From NCBI GenBank assembly GCA_037042915.1, contig CM073197.1:1612001-1676000 (forward strand): DNA of 64,000 nucleotides, in the 5' to 3' direction. Positions 10,914 to 21,143 of this stretch are shown here, one piece after another; position 1 is the first letter of the stretch, and each line of letters begins with the position of its first letter. The position numbers and the translations under genes were made by a program. The stretch comes from Auricularia sp. M13. Taxonomy: Eukaryota > Basidiomycota > Agaricomycetes > Auriculariales > Auriculariaceae. The notes beneath the pieces were generated by a model, which saw only the letters and a program-made list of their open reading frames with translations, ran no database searches and had not been told where the DNA came from.

Positions 10914-13080
10914 ATGCACCCGCTCAAGAGATCAGCGCCGCAGGAGCAATACAACTCGCCCTCCAAGCGTCCAAAACGCGTATACGCCATGTCGCTCGAC
11001 CCGACACCAACACAGACCCCGCAGCCGCCGACCGTCGCGCTGCCTTCGGTTCCGCCAGAAGGCGGCTTGTTCGCGCGCATTTTCACAGGCGTGCAAGACT
11101 TTGCCAACGACTTCTGGACGGGTGTGTTTCCATCACGTGCAATAAACGCTGCCTATCTAACTCGTCATAGCATTCAGAAATCCTTCGTCACTCTCCGAGC
11201 CGTCGTTCAACTTTGACCGGCCTGCAGCACCCGCATCCGCTGTCTCAAGACCTAATGGAACTACAAATCCGTCGTCGCCGCGCTCTTTGTCGACACAATA
11301 CTCCTACGCGTCGTCTGTTCCTTCAACCTCAGCAAGTCAGCTAGATATAACGAGCTCACTGGCTTTGCGCGACCAACATCTGCGCTTGACCCGGAGGTTG
11401 AGCGGCGTGTCCTCTGGTGTCCAGAAGCCCCGTCCACAACGCCACCAACACATCTTTGCAGCACAAGTTGGTCGCTGGTACCATTTGCAGATACGAGTCT
11501 GATGAATTCGTGTCCCACAGCATAAACGCGAAGTGCAAAAGAGCATCGAGCAGGAAATATTTGCCCTTAAGCGTCAGCATGGTATGTCGTGTTTCCGCAA
11601 ATCGATATGCACATAAGACTCACGCGGCTGTAGGCTATAAGCAAGACTTTGCTACGTTCAAAGGTGCGTTTCATTCTATGGTATCGTTCGTTTCTTATGT
11701 CTCCCAGGCTGGACATGGTACCAAGCCATTCTACTTCAGCAGGAGGCGCAGAAAGATTGTACGTGTCGTCAGTCGTCTTGCATTTGCATGGCTAAGCGCT
11801 ACCATAGCTAAGCAGACGGGCCCAGAAATACTGAAGACGGTGCGACTCGAAGTCCCAAAGACACACTGTTGCACCAAACTAACAATAATCAGGGTCCATC
11901 TGCACAGTTTTTGGAGTTAGCATTACGAAAAGCAAGGGAGACTCTGAAGGCGTGCGTATTGAAATCCTTCGCTATGCAATAATAGGAATAACCTAACCTT
12001 ACCTTTGCAGCCCGCGACCACCTCTTCCTTTCCATCCATCATACGACGAGCTCCTACTCAAGGACCGGCGGAGAGACGGCGAGATTGACGACCGCATACG
12101 ACCGAAAAAGGTTCGTCGACGCCCTTGTTGCTCGTTCATTCACTCATTTCTTGCATCAGCGGCCACTCCCCAGCAAGCTTCCCCCGCGGCCGAGAAAGAA
12201 GTCGAGGAACTCTTCGCCAAGAAGGGCGTCATCTCGAAATGCGCGCGAGAAGCAGTCAGCGACAAGGACATAAGCCGCCTTCGTCCCACGCAATGGCTGA
12301 ACGACGAGATTATCAACTTTTACGGTGCCATGATCCTCGAGCGCGCACAGAAGGCCGGGGCCGACAAGGAAAATAATTCCAAGACCAACGGCCGTGTCAA
12401 TGGCGCGAAGGCCAAAGGCCCGATGAAAGTGCATTACTTCAGCACGTTCTTCTGGACAAAGTTGAACGACGGTTACGAAAAGTCGCGATTAGCCAAGTGG
12501 ACGAAGAAGGTGTGCCGCTTGGAGTCGACTTGCTTGATTTTTTGTTCTCATGTCGCCTTCAAAGATCGATATCTTCTCCAAAGACATTATCCTCATACCT
12601 ATCAACCACAACAACGCGCACTGGACAGCGGCTGCGATCAACTTCCGCCGAAAACGAATAGAATCGTATGATAGCATGGGCATGAAGCGGGCGAATGTTC
12701 TCAAGGTATTGCAGCTTTTGTGTGTTGTCAAAGCCTCGTGGCTCACAGCCGGTGATGTGTAGGCGCTGAGACAATATCTCGAGAAGGAGCACCAAGATAA
12801 ACGCAAGAAGCCTTTTGATTTCACAGGGTGGACGGATTACGCCCCCGAGGTGCGTTGTCCCTACGCGTTGTGACGTGTCTTATAACGAGCCATCCACATT
12901 CAGGACACGCCGCAACAGGAGAACTGCTACGATTGCGGTGTATTCACCTGCCAGTTCCTCGAGACGCTCTCCCGCGGCGAGGAGGAGTTTGCGTTCCAGC
13001 AGAAGGACATGCCGTATTTGCGACGCAAGATGGTTTGGGAGATTGGGCGTGCGAGCCTCGATAGCGAGGGCATCAGCTGA
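10914..13080 (+). CDS. ULP1: SUMO/Ulp1-family cysteine protease
   Basis: Twelve exons: 10914-11121, 11171-11466, 11521-11581, 11634-11663, 11708-11758, 11808-11839, 11893-11951, 12011-12114, 12160-12509, 12565-12705, 12763-12849, 12904-13080. The C48 peptidase domain matures SUMO and strips it from nuclear proteins. Domain landmarks are LRPTQWLNDEIINFY, then HYFSTFFW, the catalytic His in NNAHWTAA, Asp in SYDSMG, the Gln of QQENCYDCG and its catalytic Cys. The N-terminal half is low complexity with a basic KRPKRV stretch that could be a nuclear signal, then a coiled-coil-like segment VQKSIEQEIFALK. Splices upstream of exon 9 (11467-11520, 12115-12159) rest on phase and length only. The promoter is shared with RPD3 (180 bp between starts). 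Confidence 0.92.
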
Positions 13081-13193
13081 ACCTTGCTTTGCCCATTATT
13101 TTGACGATGATTCTTCTGCTGTGTTGTGCTCATCTAGCAGTACTGTGCTGTGTGTAATGTTCCATGAATGCCGTTTTGCGTGCGAAAGCAGTA

Positions 13194-13796
13194 TCATCGA
13201 CGGAACCACCAGACGACGATGAAGAACCAGAAGACGAACACAAGAAACACTATGTACCACAGCCAGCGGCAGCCCTGTCGCGCCGCCATATTGTTGAGAC
13301 GTCGAAACGTGCCGGAGAGGATACCGCTCGTCTCTGCGAACGCATCGTTCTACAAACTGTGAGCAAGGATAGCCCGTGGCAAGCAAAATGGCGCACCATT
13401 TGGGATAGTTGTACAGTGGACTCTCGAATTTCTGTGCCGATGCCCACCGTAATCTGTGCAACGTCAAGGCCGACTCGAACGAAGGTGTCAGGAGACGCAC
13501 GTCTTTCAGAATCTTGACCTTCGCCGCTAATCCGTCTATGTGTTCGTCATTCTGCCCCTCAAGGTCGTCTACAAAACGCTGCCCCGTTGGCACTTGCGGA
13601 AACGGTGACGAGCGTCCGGATGCCGGCGGTATTGCACCGACTAAGTGAGACCGCTCGCGGTGCGAAAGGGTATTAGGAGCGGCAAACCTGAGAGAACAGG
13701 TCACACCATACTCATCAATAGTCGTCAGCTCGTACCTGCTCATATCGTGGTACCGTGCGAGCGGTTAGGAAGAAAAGGCCGGAATCGACCGCGCAT
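13194..13796 (-). CDS. BET1: BET1-family Qc-SNARE of ER-Golgi transport
   Basis: Exons 13796-13754, 13640-13501, 13453-13397, 13349-13194, 131 aa. A SNARE helix starts at QNDEHIDGLAAKVKILKD and continues ITVGIGTEIRESTVQLSQ and NDAFAETSGILSGTFRRL. It is followed by a C-terminal membrane anchor WLWYIVFLVFVFWFFIVVWWF and a short basic end. BET1 proteins act on COPII vesicles between ER and Golgi. The SNARE and anchor are certain. Exon 1 (MRGRFRPFLP...) was chosen because its phase fits; its 113-nt intron is long for this genome, so the start is less sure. Confidence 0.88.
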
Positions 13797-13859
13797 GAGC
13801 GGTAATTGCAACATAACTGATCACGGAACTAGAAGCCTATGAAGGAATGACGTGTCATC

Positions 13860-13933
13860 GGCCTGCTGGCGCAATTGGTTAGCGCGTCGAGCTAATAACT
13901 CGAAGGCTCTGAGTTCAAGCCTCAGGTGGGCCA
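13860..13933 (+). tRNA. tRNA-Ile, anticodon AAT
   Basis: A 74-nt cloverleaf without intron. The acceptor stem GGCCTGC pairs with GTGGGCC through G-T pairs. The D arm is GCGC/GCGC around AATTGGTTA. The anticodon stem TCGAG/CTCGA holds loop CTAATAA with AAT at positions 34-36. The T arm CTGAG/CTCAG holds TTCAAGC. The discriminator is A and CCA is not encoded. It sits 63 bp upstream of the BET1 start on the opposite strand. Confidence 0.95.
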
Positions 13934-14387
13934 GTACATTTTGGCTTTAATACGTTTTGTAACTAGTGCAACAGGAATGTGTGACGGTGAAGTTCACAGC
14001 AACGCGGTTGTATTTTCCCCGTATTAACTGTCAGACCTTCTTGTGATAGCGCATGGTCGCGCAGGAGGTGATTCTTTCCACTGATTTTTTACTGCACCTA
14101 CGACCGTACGAGTACACTGCATTACCATGAGACAGGATACTAGGAGCGAGGCGGCCAGCGCGGCACAGCCGTTCTTCTTTAACAAGGGGCCTGCATCATT
14201 GGCCACACAAAACAAGGGAGCGGTAAGGTCGTGAACGAATGGGTCATCGGTTTAAATACGTTCGACAAGCGAACGCGGGGATAGAGGAGGAACGGCAGAT
14301 GCGGAGGACGTTGGACAATGCACTAAATATACAATGTGAGATGAGCGAGCGCCTAGGGCGGGTGGTGGTGGTCACACAGCTATTCTA
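13934..14387. other. intergenic, nothing recognised
   Basis: Between tRNA-Ile and the 3' end of the UPF0658-type gene. No coding or RNA signal recognised. Confidence 0.6.
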
Positions 14388-16176
14388 TCAGTCAATACTC
14401 AAGCGATGGGGGTGCGTCGCCATCTCGAAGTGGGAGGCTCGACGTGTCCGGCCTGTCCGGCTGGACGCTGCCATGCTAGGTTGCCCCTTCTTGTGTTTGG
14501 CCACTGCAGGATCGCAGTCAGTAGGGAACGGCAACGCATGATCCGGTACATACCACGAGCTTTGAGTCCGCGACCGAAATTGTGCATAACCAGACACGCC
14601 CAGGCGAACGTCGTGAACAACAAAAGGATGGCCAATACGGCTGTGGCGAGGGAAATCAGCGACGACGGGAACTGTTGAACCCTGCGATTTACGCACAGAA
14701 AATCATCAAGCTCTTGAAGACTGCCTTAAGGTCCTCGTCGTCTTTGAACTTTAAGATTTTGTAAAACTAAGAAAAGTGTGAGCCGAGTGCAAGTTTTCCG
14801 GGCGGAGGTAGGGGAGGAAAGGTACCTTGTAAATAAAGTAAACAGATGCTGCAGTCATGCCAGCAATGAAGCACCCCATCAGCCACTTGCTCTCGCGGTG
14901 CACAGCAACGTGGCCAGCAATGAGTACTACGACTGAGAGCGGAAGGGCAACGATCGTAATATAGTACTCGGCGTCCGGATCGTCGCGACTCAAGACCAGA
15001 AAAATCCACTACGCACATCGTAAGTATGTGGTATAAGCGTGTGCCGAACTGTAGCACAGACCTGGACCGTGAATCCCACAAAGAAGAACACGTCGAACTT
15101 GATAAGGCATAGGAACACCTGCAAGTGCATGTACATGCGCTTGACGCTCCGGTCGGCTCCAAGCAACTTGTAGACCTTCCACCCGAACTCCGTGTAGATT
15201 TTGTACCCCAGTGTGACGTAGGCAATCTCGGAAAGGCCAATGACAACCGCAATAATGCTGGTCATCGCCTGGACTGGAATATGCGATATGCCAGCCGAGC
15301 CTCGCGGTACGAATTCGATGATTTCGCTGCGCTGAACAACAGCATAGGCGAGGAGAAGCACGTTGAAAACACTGGAATATGGATAAGCACCTGGAAAGAG
15401 GACGTCGGATAGAGACATACGCGAGGAAGAGGAATTGCAACGTGTTCTGCGCATGGACGGCATCTAAAGCAAGGACCAGCTGGAACAAACTGCACCATTC
15501 TTCAGCCACCATGACAAGAAATGATTCTGCGCATCACAACGTACTGCGCGAGACCAAACACCACAAGGTATACTGGTAAACGGTCGAACTCGAGTTTGGC
15601 GACGGTGTCGCTAGTGGAGGGTGCGTTCTGGTTGATGAGGACCCTAAACATAGATCAGTAAGATGGCCGGCCGTCGGCGCACCGCTACACTGCACGCACA
15701 GGAGGTCGACTTCTATGACAATGTCGATCACGGTCTCGATGAGCACCGTTAACAGATAGAGACGGCAAGCGATGGAGTTTGGTAATATCTGGGAGCAATG
15801 TGCGTCAGTCGCGGGCTGAGTGCTCCCAGCGTAGTGAGCGTGCCTTGATCCAGAAACCGCGCGAGTCGCCGTCCGGGTGCGGCGGTGGCTGGTGCGGCAA
15901 AGATGGCTGGGTCGGATGCTCGACTGCGGTGTGGTCGGAGAGGCCGGACGCAAAGGACGGGTCCTTGTGGAACATGGGGTATACAGGCCGCTGGGGCGGG
16001 GAGAGGTCGAACTGCTGCTTGGCAGAGTAAGAGTCGTAGTCCAGCTCGTCTTGCTCGTGCTGGTAAGGAGCGTAGTGCGGCGCAAAGTCTTGCTGGCTGC
16101 GGGCCACGGGCAGCTCGACGGGGTCTGTGCGGTAGGGACTGTATTGGTGAGCATAATCGGCGTGGCTGCGAGACAT
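14388..16176 (-). CDS. polytopic membrane protein, UPF0658 Golgi family
   Basis: Nine exons: 16176-15844, 15788-15700, 15643-15545, 15489-15421, 15371-15062, 15008-14826, 14766-14697, 14640-14554, 14503-14388, 451 aa. An N-terminal disordered Tyr/Pro/Gln-rich region of about 110 residues precedes several membrane spans: ACRLYLLTVLIETVIDIVIE, VYLVVFGLAH, QFLFLAVFNVLLLAYAVV, TSIIAVVIGLSEIAYVTLGY, IKFDVFFFVGFTVQ and IVALPLSVVVLIAGHVAV. A final span MIFSVLAILLLFTTFAWACL and NFGRGLK follow. The pattern matches fungal UPF0658 Golgi membrane proteins from memory; function is unknown. The first intron (15789-15843) would start with GCACGC, a GC-AG intron, because no GT donor gives an open frame. Confidence 0.75.
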
Positions 16177-16315
16177 GGTGGGGGCGGCGACGGCCAGTGG
16201 TTGGCGGTCTTGGTCAAGGGCGTCGCTGGAGTTCGGAGTTCGCACTGCCCCCTCCTTGACACCAGCCTCCGAATAACAAACTTTTGCGCCCGCTGACTAC
16301 CATACAACTCTGTAG

Positions 16316-17140
16316 CTACTGCTTGCGGAACTTCCTCAGCCGCGCGATGCCCTCAGCATCCAGCCGCATGCCCTGCCACTCGCTCATCACCTCCGCCTTC
16401 AGCGCCTTCTCGTAAAAGTCGATGCTGGGCTGGTTCCATTTCAACACGGACCAGTCGATGCGACTGCAGTCCTGCGCGGCCTCAGCATCCACGCGACCTG
16501 GACATATGCGATCTCACCCTGGCCTCGGCTTCCCTGCCCAGTTCGCCGAACAGGGCCTTGCCGATCCCCCAACCGCGCGCCTCAGGCTGCACAAATAGGT
16601 CCTCGAGCTATTCGACAGCATAAGTGCCTCCTAGCGATGCTCAACCATCGCTGCTAACGCACATATATGCCCGGCTTGCCCTATCAAATGTCTCAGCCTG
16701 CAAATGCTCAATGCACGTATCACAACGCACCGTCCAAGTGCTAAAGTTGAAAAACCACAGCGCTAATCCAACAGCGGGACCAGGGCGCTCTGGTGTGCCG
16801 CTGAACGCAAGGAATGCGTGGGCGTACTCCTTCTCGAACAGATTCTTTCGTAGCTGGCAGAAGGCGATATGTTAGCCAAGCGAGGCAGCGCGGGCACACG
16901 ACAGCATTTACGAGTTCGGGCGTAGCTTTGGCGGAATCACGCGCATGCTCATAATCTGCCTATATTCTCGTTGTGAGCGCTGTTCGTTAAAGGGACCAGG
17001 ACTCACGAGGGCCACGATTAGATCCACGATGGCATCCTGCAAGTGTCATCAGCTCAATCTACGCAAATCCGTGTTCTGGTACACACCACGTCTTCAGCAG
17101 TCGCTTTGCGAATATGCCAATTGTTCTTTTGCTCTGCCAT
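16316..17140 (-). CDS. GNAT acetyltransferase, spermidine/diamine N-acetyltransferase (SSAT)-like
   Basis: Seven exons: 17140-17087, 17036-17007, 16959-16912, 16853-16731, 16680-16663, 16607-16518, 16471-16316, 172 aa, close to the usual 171 aa of animal SAT1. It starts WHIRKATAEDVDAIVDLIVAL. Motif A is LEDLFVQPEARGWGIGKAL (acetyl-CoA loop RGWGIG) and motif B is RIDWSVLKWNQPSIDFYEK. SSAT-type enzymes acetylate polyamines or small diamines with acetyl-CoA; the substrate is inferred only from overall likeness. Exon 5 is 18 nt. The gene is head to tail with the UPF0658-type gene, whose start lies only 139 bp from this stop. Confidence 0.88.
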
Positions 17141-17389
17141 GACCGCCGTATGGTTGCGATGGTGAAGCGATCGCCGAATTTGTGGTGTGAATCCTCAGCA
17201 TGTCGCGTGCCACACCGACGGCTTTTGTAATAAGGACAGGGGTGAGCGTCTATGACGGTCCGTTCGGCCGACCAGGGAACCGCAGATGCCATAATAAGCA
17301 TCTGTAAGCACGCAAAGGAAGGTAATAGTGGCATGGTCAGACTGATAGAGTAAATGCTGTACAGTACATGCGTCGTGATTGATCAGGTA

Positions 17390-18982
17390 TCACCAGCCTT
17401 GAAAAGACACATTCGGTACAATCTCACGCACTTGCCACACCATCTCCTGGTCTGCATTGGAACACCACAACAGCGCAAGTCTCGTAATAGACGCAGCGTC
17501 CAGTGCCGCGCTGCGAGCTCGCGCAAACGTGATGAAATCTCCGAGGGAGAGACCGTCGCAATGTTTGAGCCATATCTCGCGCAGGTTCGGGGCCAGCCAA
17601 GTGCCGCCGCCACCGTCAGCAATCCGCACGGCCAGCGTGGCGAATAGCTGAGAATCTATGCAGGAGTACGCGATCTGAAGGTTGACTAGATGGGGCATAT
17701 TCTTCATAGCCTGCAGAAGGGACAGCACCGCAGGTCCCGTAAGGGTATACGACGCAATGCTGAGAATGGCAATCGACCCTGCGAAGTTTCGTAAAAATGG
17801 CGGCAGCACAGGAACTCCCGAAGGGCCTCCTTCACCCGAGCACACGCAGAGATGCGATAGAGAGGGGAAAGAAACGGCGTCTAGGAAGGGCGAGAGATGA
17901 TGGTGTTGACTGCCGTGAACGAGCACTAACTTCTTCACCGCGAGTTGTAGTGCCTTTACCGGTGGTGAGATCGAGGATAGAGCGTCCATAATGGGGACTG
18001 TGAATCCCCATGAGTCAATCTCCAGCGATTCTAGTCGAGGAAGGGATTGCAGCAACTGCTTGAATGACGCGCAATCTGTATCGTCACGTCGACGCCTCCC
18101 GGAGGAGCGGTGGGAGGTGCGGAATCGTAGAGAATGTAGCGACGGTAACGAGATCTGCACGCATGCTGGACGAAAGCCCTCCAGAATAAGCGTGTGAAGG
18201 TGGGGCATAGTGCCGTGATTGGGAAGGGGGCTGGCTATCGCATTCGCCGCTGGGAAATGGCTACTCGCGCAAAGCGAAAGTTCGTGCAGCCGAGCGCCGG
18301 GTCCAAGCATTTTGGCGCACAGTCCGCGGACAACATCGAAACCGGCCTCGTCAATACCCCAGACAAAGAACGAGCGACAACGCCAGATGTGAGGCTCGAG
18401 CCTTTGCACCAGCGTTGCGAAATCCGCATAGCGGTCTCGCTTGCTGATATCAAGTTTCAGGACAAGGTCCGCGAAGCGAGACCTATCCAAAAAGGTCTGC
18501 ACACGGTAGGGGAGCATCGAGTTGAATGGCCAGGAAGTCTCGAGCCGTCCGATGGGATGGATGTGTCCAATGCATATGTTGGCCCAGAGCGAGGGAGTCG
18601 CTAACGCTACCTCCCGCCACGAGCGGCAGACGAGGGAGATGCGCACGAGTAGATTCTGGTTTTCTCGGGCAGCGATTTCGAAAATGCGAGACAGAAGCTC
18701 TGCGGGCAAGCGCTTGATAGGCGCAGAGGCTTGCAAGGCTCGTTCACGATCATGCAGCAGCCTCTCGGTCACGATGCGTAGAACAGAGAGCTTAGCGTCA
18801 ATGTCGCGCACTCCAGTAGGAAGGGGCGCATCAAGTCTGAGCAGTCTGGTCAGCCAGCGCGCTGACGGGTCTGAAAGCAGCACTGCTACCAACATGCACA
18901 CAACCGGGGTTGGCGATGACGCGCGGGAGTAAGGTTCCCATGTGCCCCAAATGTCTGTTGTGGTCGATGCTAAGATCGACAT
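17390..18982 (-). CDS. F-box protein with leucine-rich C-terminal half
   Basis: A single exon, unusual in this window, encoding up to 530 aa. An F-box lies near residues 88-135: IKRLPAELLSRIFEIAAREN, then SLVCRSWREVALATPSLWANI. Irregular leucine-rich segments follow, typical of the large Agaricomycete F-box families that bring substrates to SCF ubiquitin ligases. The partner is unknown. The first ATG (18982) was taken; an in-frame Met at about residue 30 is an alternative start. Confidence 0.85.
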   Translation of the reverse strand: MSILASTTTDIWGTWEPYSRASSPTPVVCMLVAVLLSDPSARWLTRLLRLDAPLPTGVRDIDAKLSVLRIVTERLLHDRERALQASAPIKRLPAELLSRIFEIAARENQNLLVRISLVCRSWREVALATPSLWANICIGHIHPIGRLETSWPFNSMLPYRVQTFLDRSRFADLVLKLDISKRDRYADFATLVQRLEPHIWRCRSFFVWGIDEAGFDVVRGLCAKMLGPGARLHELSLCASSHFPAANAIASPLPNHGTMPHLHTLILEGFRPACVQISLPSLHSLRFRTSHRSSGRRRRDDTDCASFKQLLQSLPRLESLEIDSWGFTVPIMDALSSISPPVKALQLAVKKLVLVHGSQHHHLSPFLDAVSFPSLSHLCVCSGEGGPSGVPVLPPFLRNFAGSIAILSIASYTLTGPAVLSLLQAMKNMPHLVNLQIAYSCIDSQLFATLAVRIADGGGGTWLAPNLREIWLKHCDGLSLGDFITFARARSAALDAASITRLALLWCSNADQEMVWQVREIVPNVSFQGW

Positions 18983-20179
18983 GGCGCGAGCAGCGACGAG
19001 GGAAATATGGATGTGAAAGCTGGCTCCAACCCTTTAAATGCACCTGGCGAATCCGTTCAAAACATGCACCAGCCTCAAGGCGCGACTCGGACTTCGTTCC
19101 GTGTCACAGCACGTTCTGTTGCCTACTGCAGTCATCACTATCAAGCGTGATTTTAGCTTCTCAATTGATGAATACCTCTGTCGCACGAAACGACTTGCCA
19201 TGATTGGACACAGTAGATGTACGGCGTGTAGAAGCACTTGGAACATGGAGTCCAGGTCACTTCCGCTTGCCTAAGTCCGACGCCGCACTCGTCTCGAGTT
19301 TTCTCCGATCCCACCACTGAGTGGCACCAGGCCAAGACACGTAGCCGCCATTGATTCTGAAAGCCATGCTGGTTCGCCTCGTAATCATGTGACCTGACAC
19401 AGCGCGTCGCGAAATCTCACGGCTCGTTCGACACCGTGTATTGCCAAGTTTCACGTTTGCTGCACTAGTCCCTCAGTACTTGAGCGTTTGCCACGGCCAG
19501 TCTCAATCGCTGGATGGTGCACTTGAAAACTCGGTTCAGTTTGCCCCCAGGCCACGGGAACTGCTACAGACATCGATTGCAGGCGAAGAACTGGCTAGCT
19601 TGTGAACGCCACCAGAAGGAATCCGATTTCGCGGTACTGGAGGGGCATTCTGCCAAGAGAGGCCTTGCACATGCATATCGCGACGTGTGCTCAGAGAACA
19701 ATAACTCTATCGCGGACCACGGCGGTCCGTTCAGGTTGTCGACACCACGATGATTTTGACGCTCAGTGCCCTCTTGCCACGGTCTACGAACAACGTCTGC
19801 TTTTTCTGTGCTCTGCCGTTCGATGACAGCGGTGAATATCGTTGATTGGCACCAGCCGGCAGAACTACTCTCGAATACCTTTGTTCCCAAACAGGCAGTC
19901 CTTGTACTTTCCTCGGTCCTGACCGGTAGCATATCCGCGTGCGAGGGCCGTGGGACCACTCACCGTGCAAACATGGCAACTGTAGCAGATGTTATTGTTC
20001 TCGATTCGGCGATGCCACTGTACAAGACCTCGGCTGCCCTGATGAAGCGTGGTTGACCATGCGTCGCGACCACTCATTCTACATATAAAAGGCCGCAGCC
20101 ATCCCGCAGCCCCTTCGTGCTCCATCCCAGGATACCTCGTTTTCGACTTCGATTTACCACCCCTTCGATTACTCAAGAC
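18983..20179. other. 1.2-kb intergenic region, promoter of the repeat-peptide gene at its right end
   Basis: No gene was recognised on either strand. Short ORFs here lack domains and codon patterns like their neighbours. The right end holds the TATA box of the peptide precursor; the left end should drive the F-box gene. Confidence 0.6.
20084..20090 (+). promoter_or_regulatory. TATA box of the repeat-peptide precursor
   Basis: TATAAAA lies 90 bp upstream of the ATG, followed by a CT-rich leader up to CAAGACATG. A strong core promoter fits a highly expressed secreted product. Confidence 0.65.
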
Positions 20180-21143
20180 ATGCTCGCCATCGTCCCCATC
20201 GTCATTGCCTGCATTGCCGCGTCCGTCGCCGGTATGTCCGAACACTTCGAGATGAACCTGGTGCTCACATCCCGCCTCAGCACCCATTGCGGCCGATGAG
20301 ACTAACGTAGCCCGGGAACCCACGGCGGATCCCGCCGCTCAAATCCCCGCTGTTGAGCTCGCCGACGACGACCTCGTGAGTATTGAACATGGTCCACTTG
20401 AAACTTCAGCTCATAATGGTCTTCAGGTCAAGCGTACGGTCGTCAAGTACACCAAGTTCATCAAGCGCGAGCCAGAGCCAGAGCCAGAGCCGATTCGCTA
20501 CTCAGCGTACAAGCGCGAGCCTGCCCCGATCCGCTACTCCGCGTACAAGCGCGAGCCGGAGGCCAGCCCCGAGCCTGGCATTATGCGGTACTCTGCGTAC
20601 AAGCGCGAGCCGGAGCCCGAGCCCATTCGTTACTCCGCCTACAAGCGTGAGCCAGAGCCTGAGCCAGAGCCCGAGCCTCTTCGCTACTCGGCGTACAAGC
20701 GCGAACCCGAGCCCGCGCCCATTCGCTACTCTGCGTACAAGCGCGAGCCAGAGGCCAGCCCGGAGCCTGGCATCATGCGGTATTCTGCTTACAAGCGCGG
20801 GCCCGAACCCGAGCCTGCGCCTGAGCCGATCCGCTACTCCGCGTACAAGCGCGAGCCCGAAGCCGCACCCGAGCCCGTACGCTACTCCGCCTACAAGCGT
20901 GACCCCGAGCCCGTGCCCGAGCCTCTCCGCTATTCCGCCTACAAGCGCGAGCCTGAGGCCAGCCCCGAGCCCGGCATCATGCGGTACTCCGCCTACAAGC
21001 GGGACCCTGAAGCCAACGCAGAGCCTGGGATCATGCGCTACTCCGCCTACAAGCGTGAGCCGGAAGCCGCACCCGAGCCTCTGCGGTACTCTGCCTACAA
21101 GCGCGATCCCGAGCCCGAGCCTTTGCGTTACTCCGCCTACTAG
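20180..21143 (+). CDS. secreted Kex2-processed repeat-peptide precursor (alpha-factor-like layout, RYSAY peptides)
   Basis: Exons 20180-20231, 20281-20375, 20427-21143, 287 aa. Residues 1-18 are a signal peptide (MLAIVPIVIACIAASVAA). An acidic pro-region follows, ending DDDLVKR, then TVVKYTKFIKR. The rest is 14 units ending in RYSAY, 13 of them followed by Lys-Arg and the last by the stop codon. Between KR and the core, every unit has two to five dipeptides whose second residue is Pro or Ala (EP, EA, AP, SP, DP, GP, VP, NA). By analogy with yeast alpha-factor, Kex2 would cut after KR and a Ste13-type dipeptidyl aminopeptidase would trim the dipeptides. That would leave IRYSAY (5), LRYSAY (4), VRYSAY (1) and GIMRYSAY (4). 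All repeats are in one exon. No DUF3328/UstY oxidase was seen nearby, so a cyclised dikaritin is possible but unsupported here. Receptor and role are unknown. Confidence 0.9.
20469..21140 (+). repeat. in-frame tandem repeat, 14 units of 10-16 codons plus Lys-Arg
   Basis: Units differ in spacer length but share a near-identical core encoding CGCTACTCCGCCTACAAGCG. Two unit classes, (I/L/V)RYSAY and GIMRYSAY, are interspersed in the order I I GIM I L I GIM I V L GIM GIM L L. This suggests block duplication (units 2-3 and 6-7 are similar pairs). Confidence 0.95.

Noticed and set aside
19564-19959. 131-codon minus-strand ORF upstream of the peptide gene.
   Set aside because: No recognised motif and composition unlike neighbouring genes; it probably lies in promoter DNA.
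20180-21143. Reading the repeat precursor as a hydrophobin, mucin or cell-wall repeat protein.
   Set aside because: There is no eight-cysteine pattern, no Ser/Thr-rich glycosylation tract and no GPI signal. The regular KR sites and X-P/X-A spacers fit a processed peptide precursor much better.
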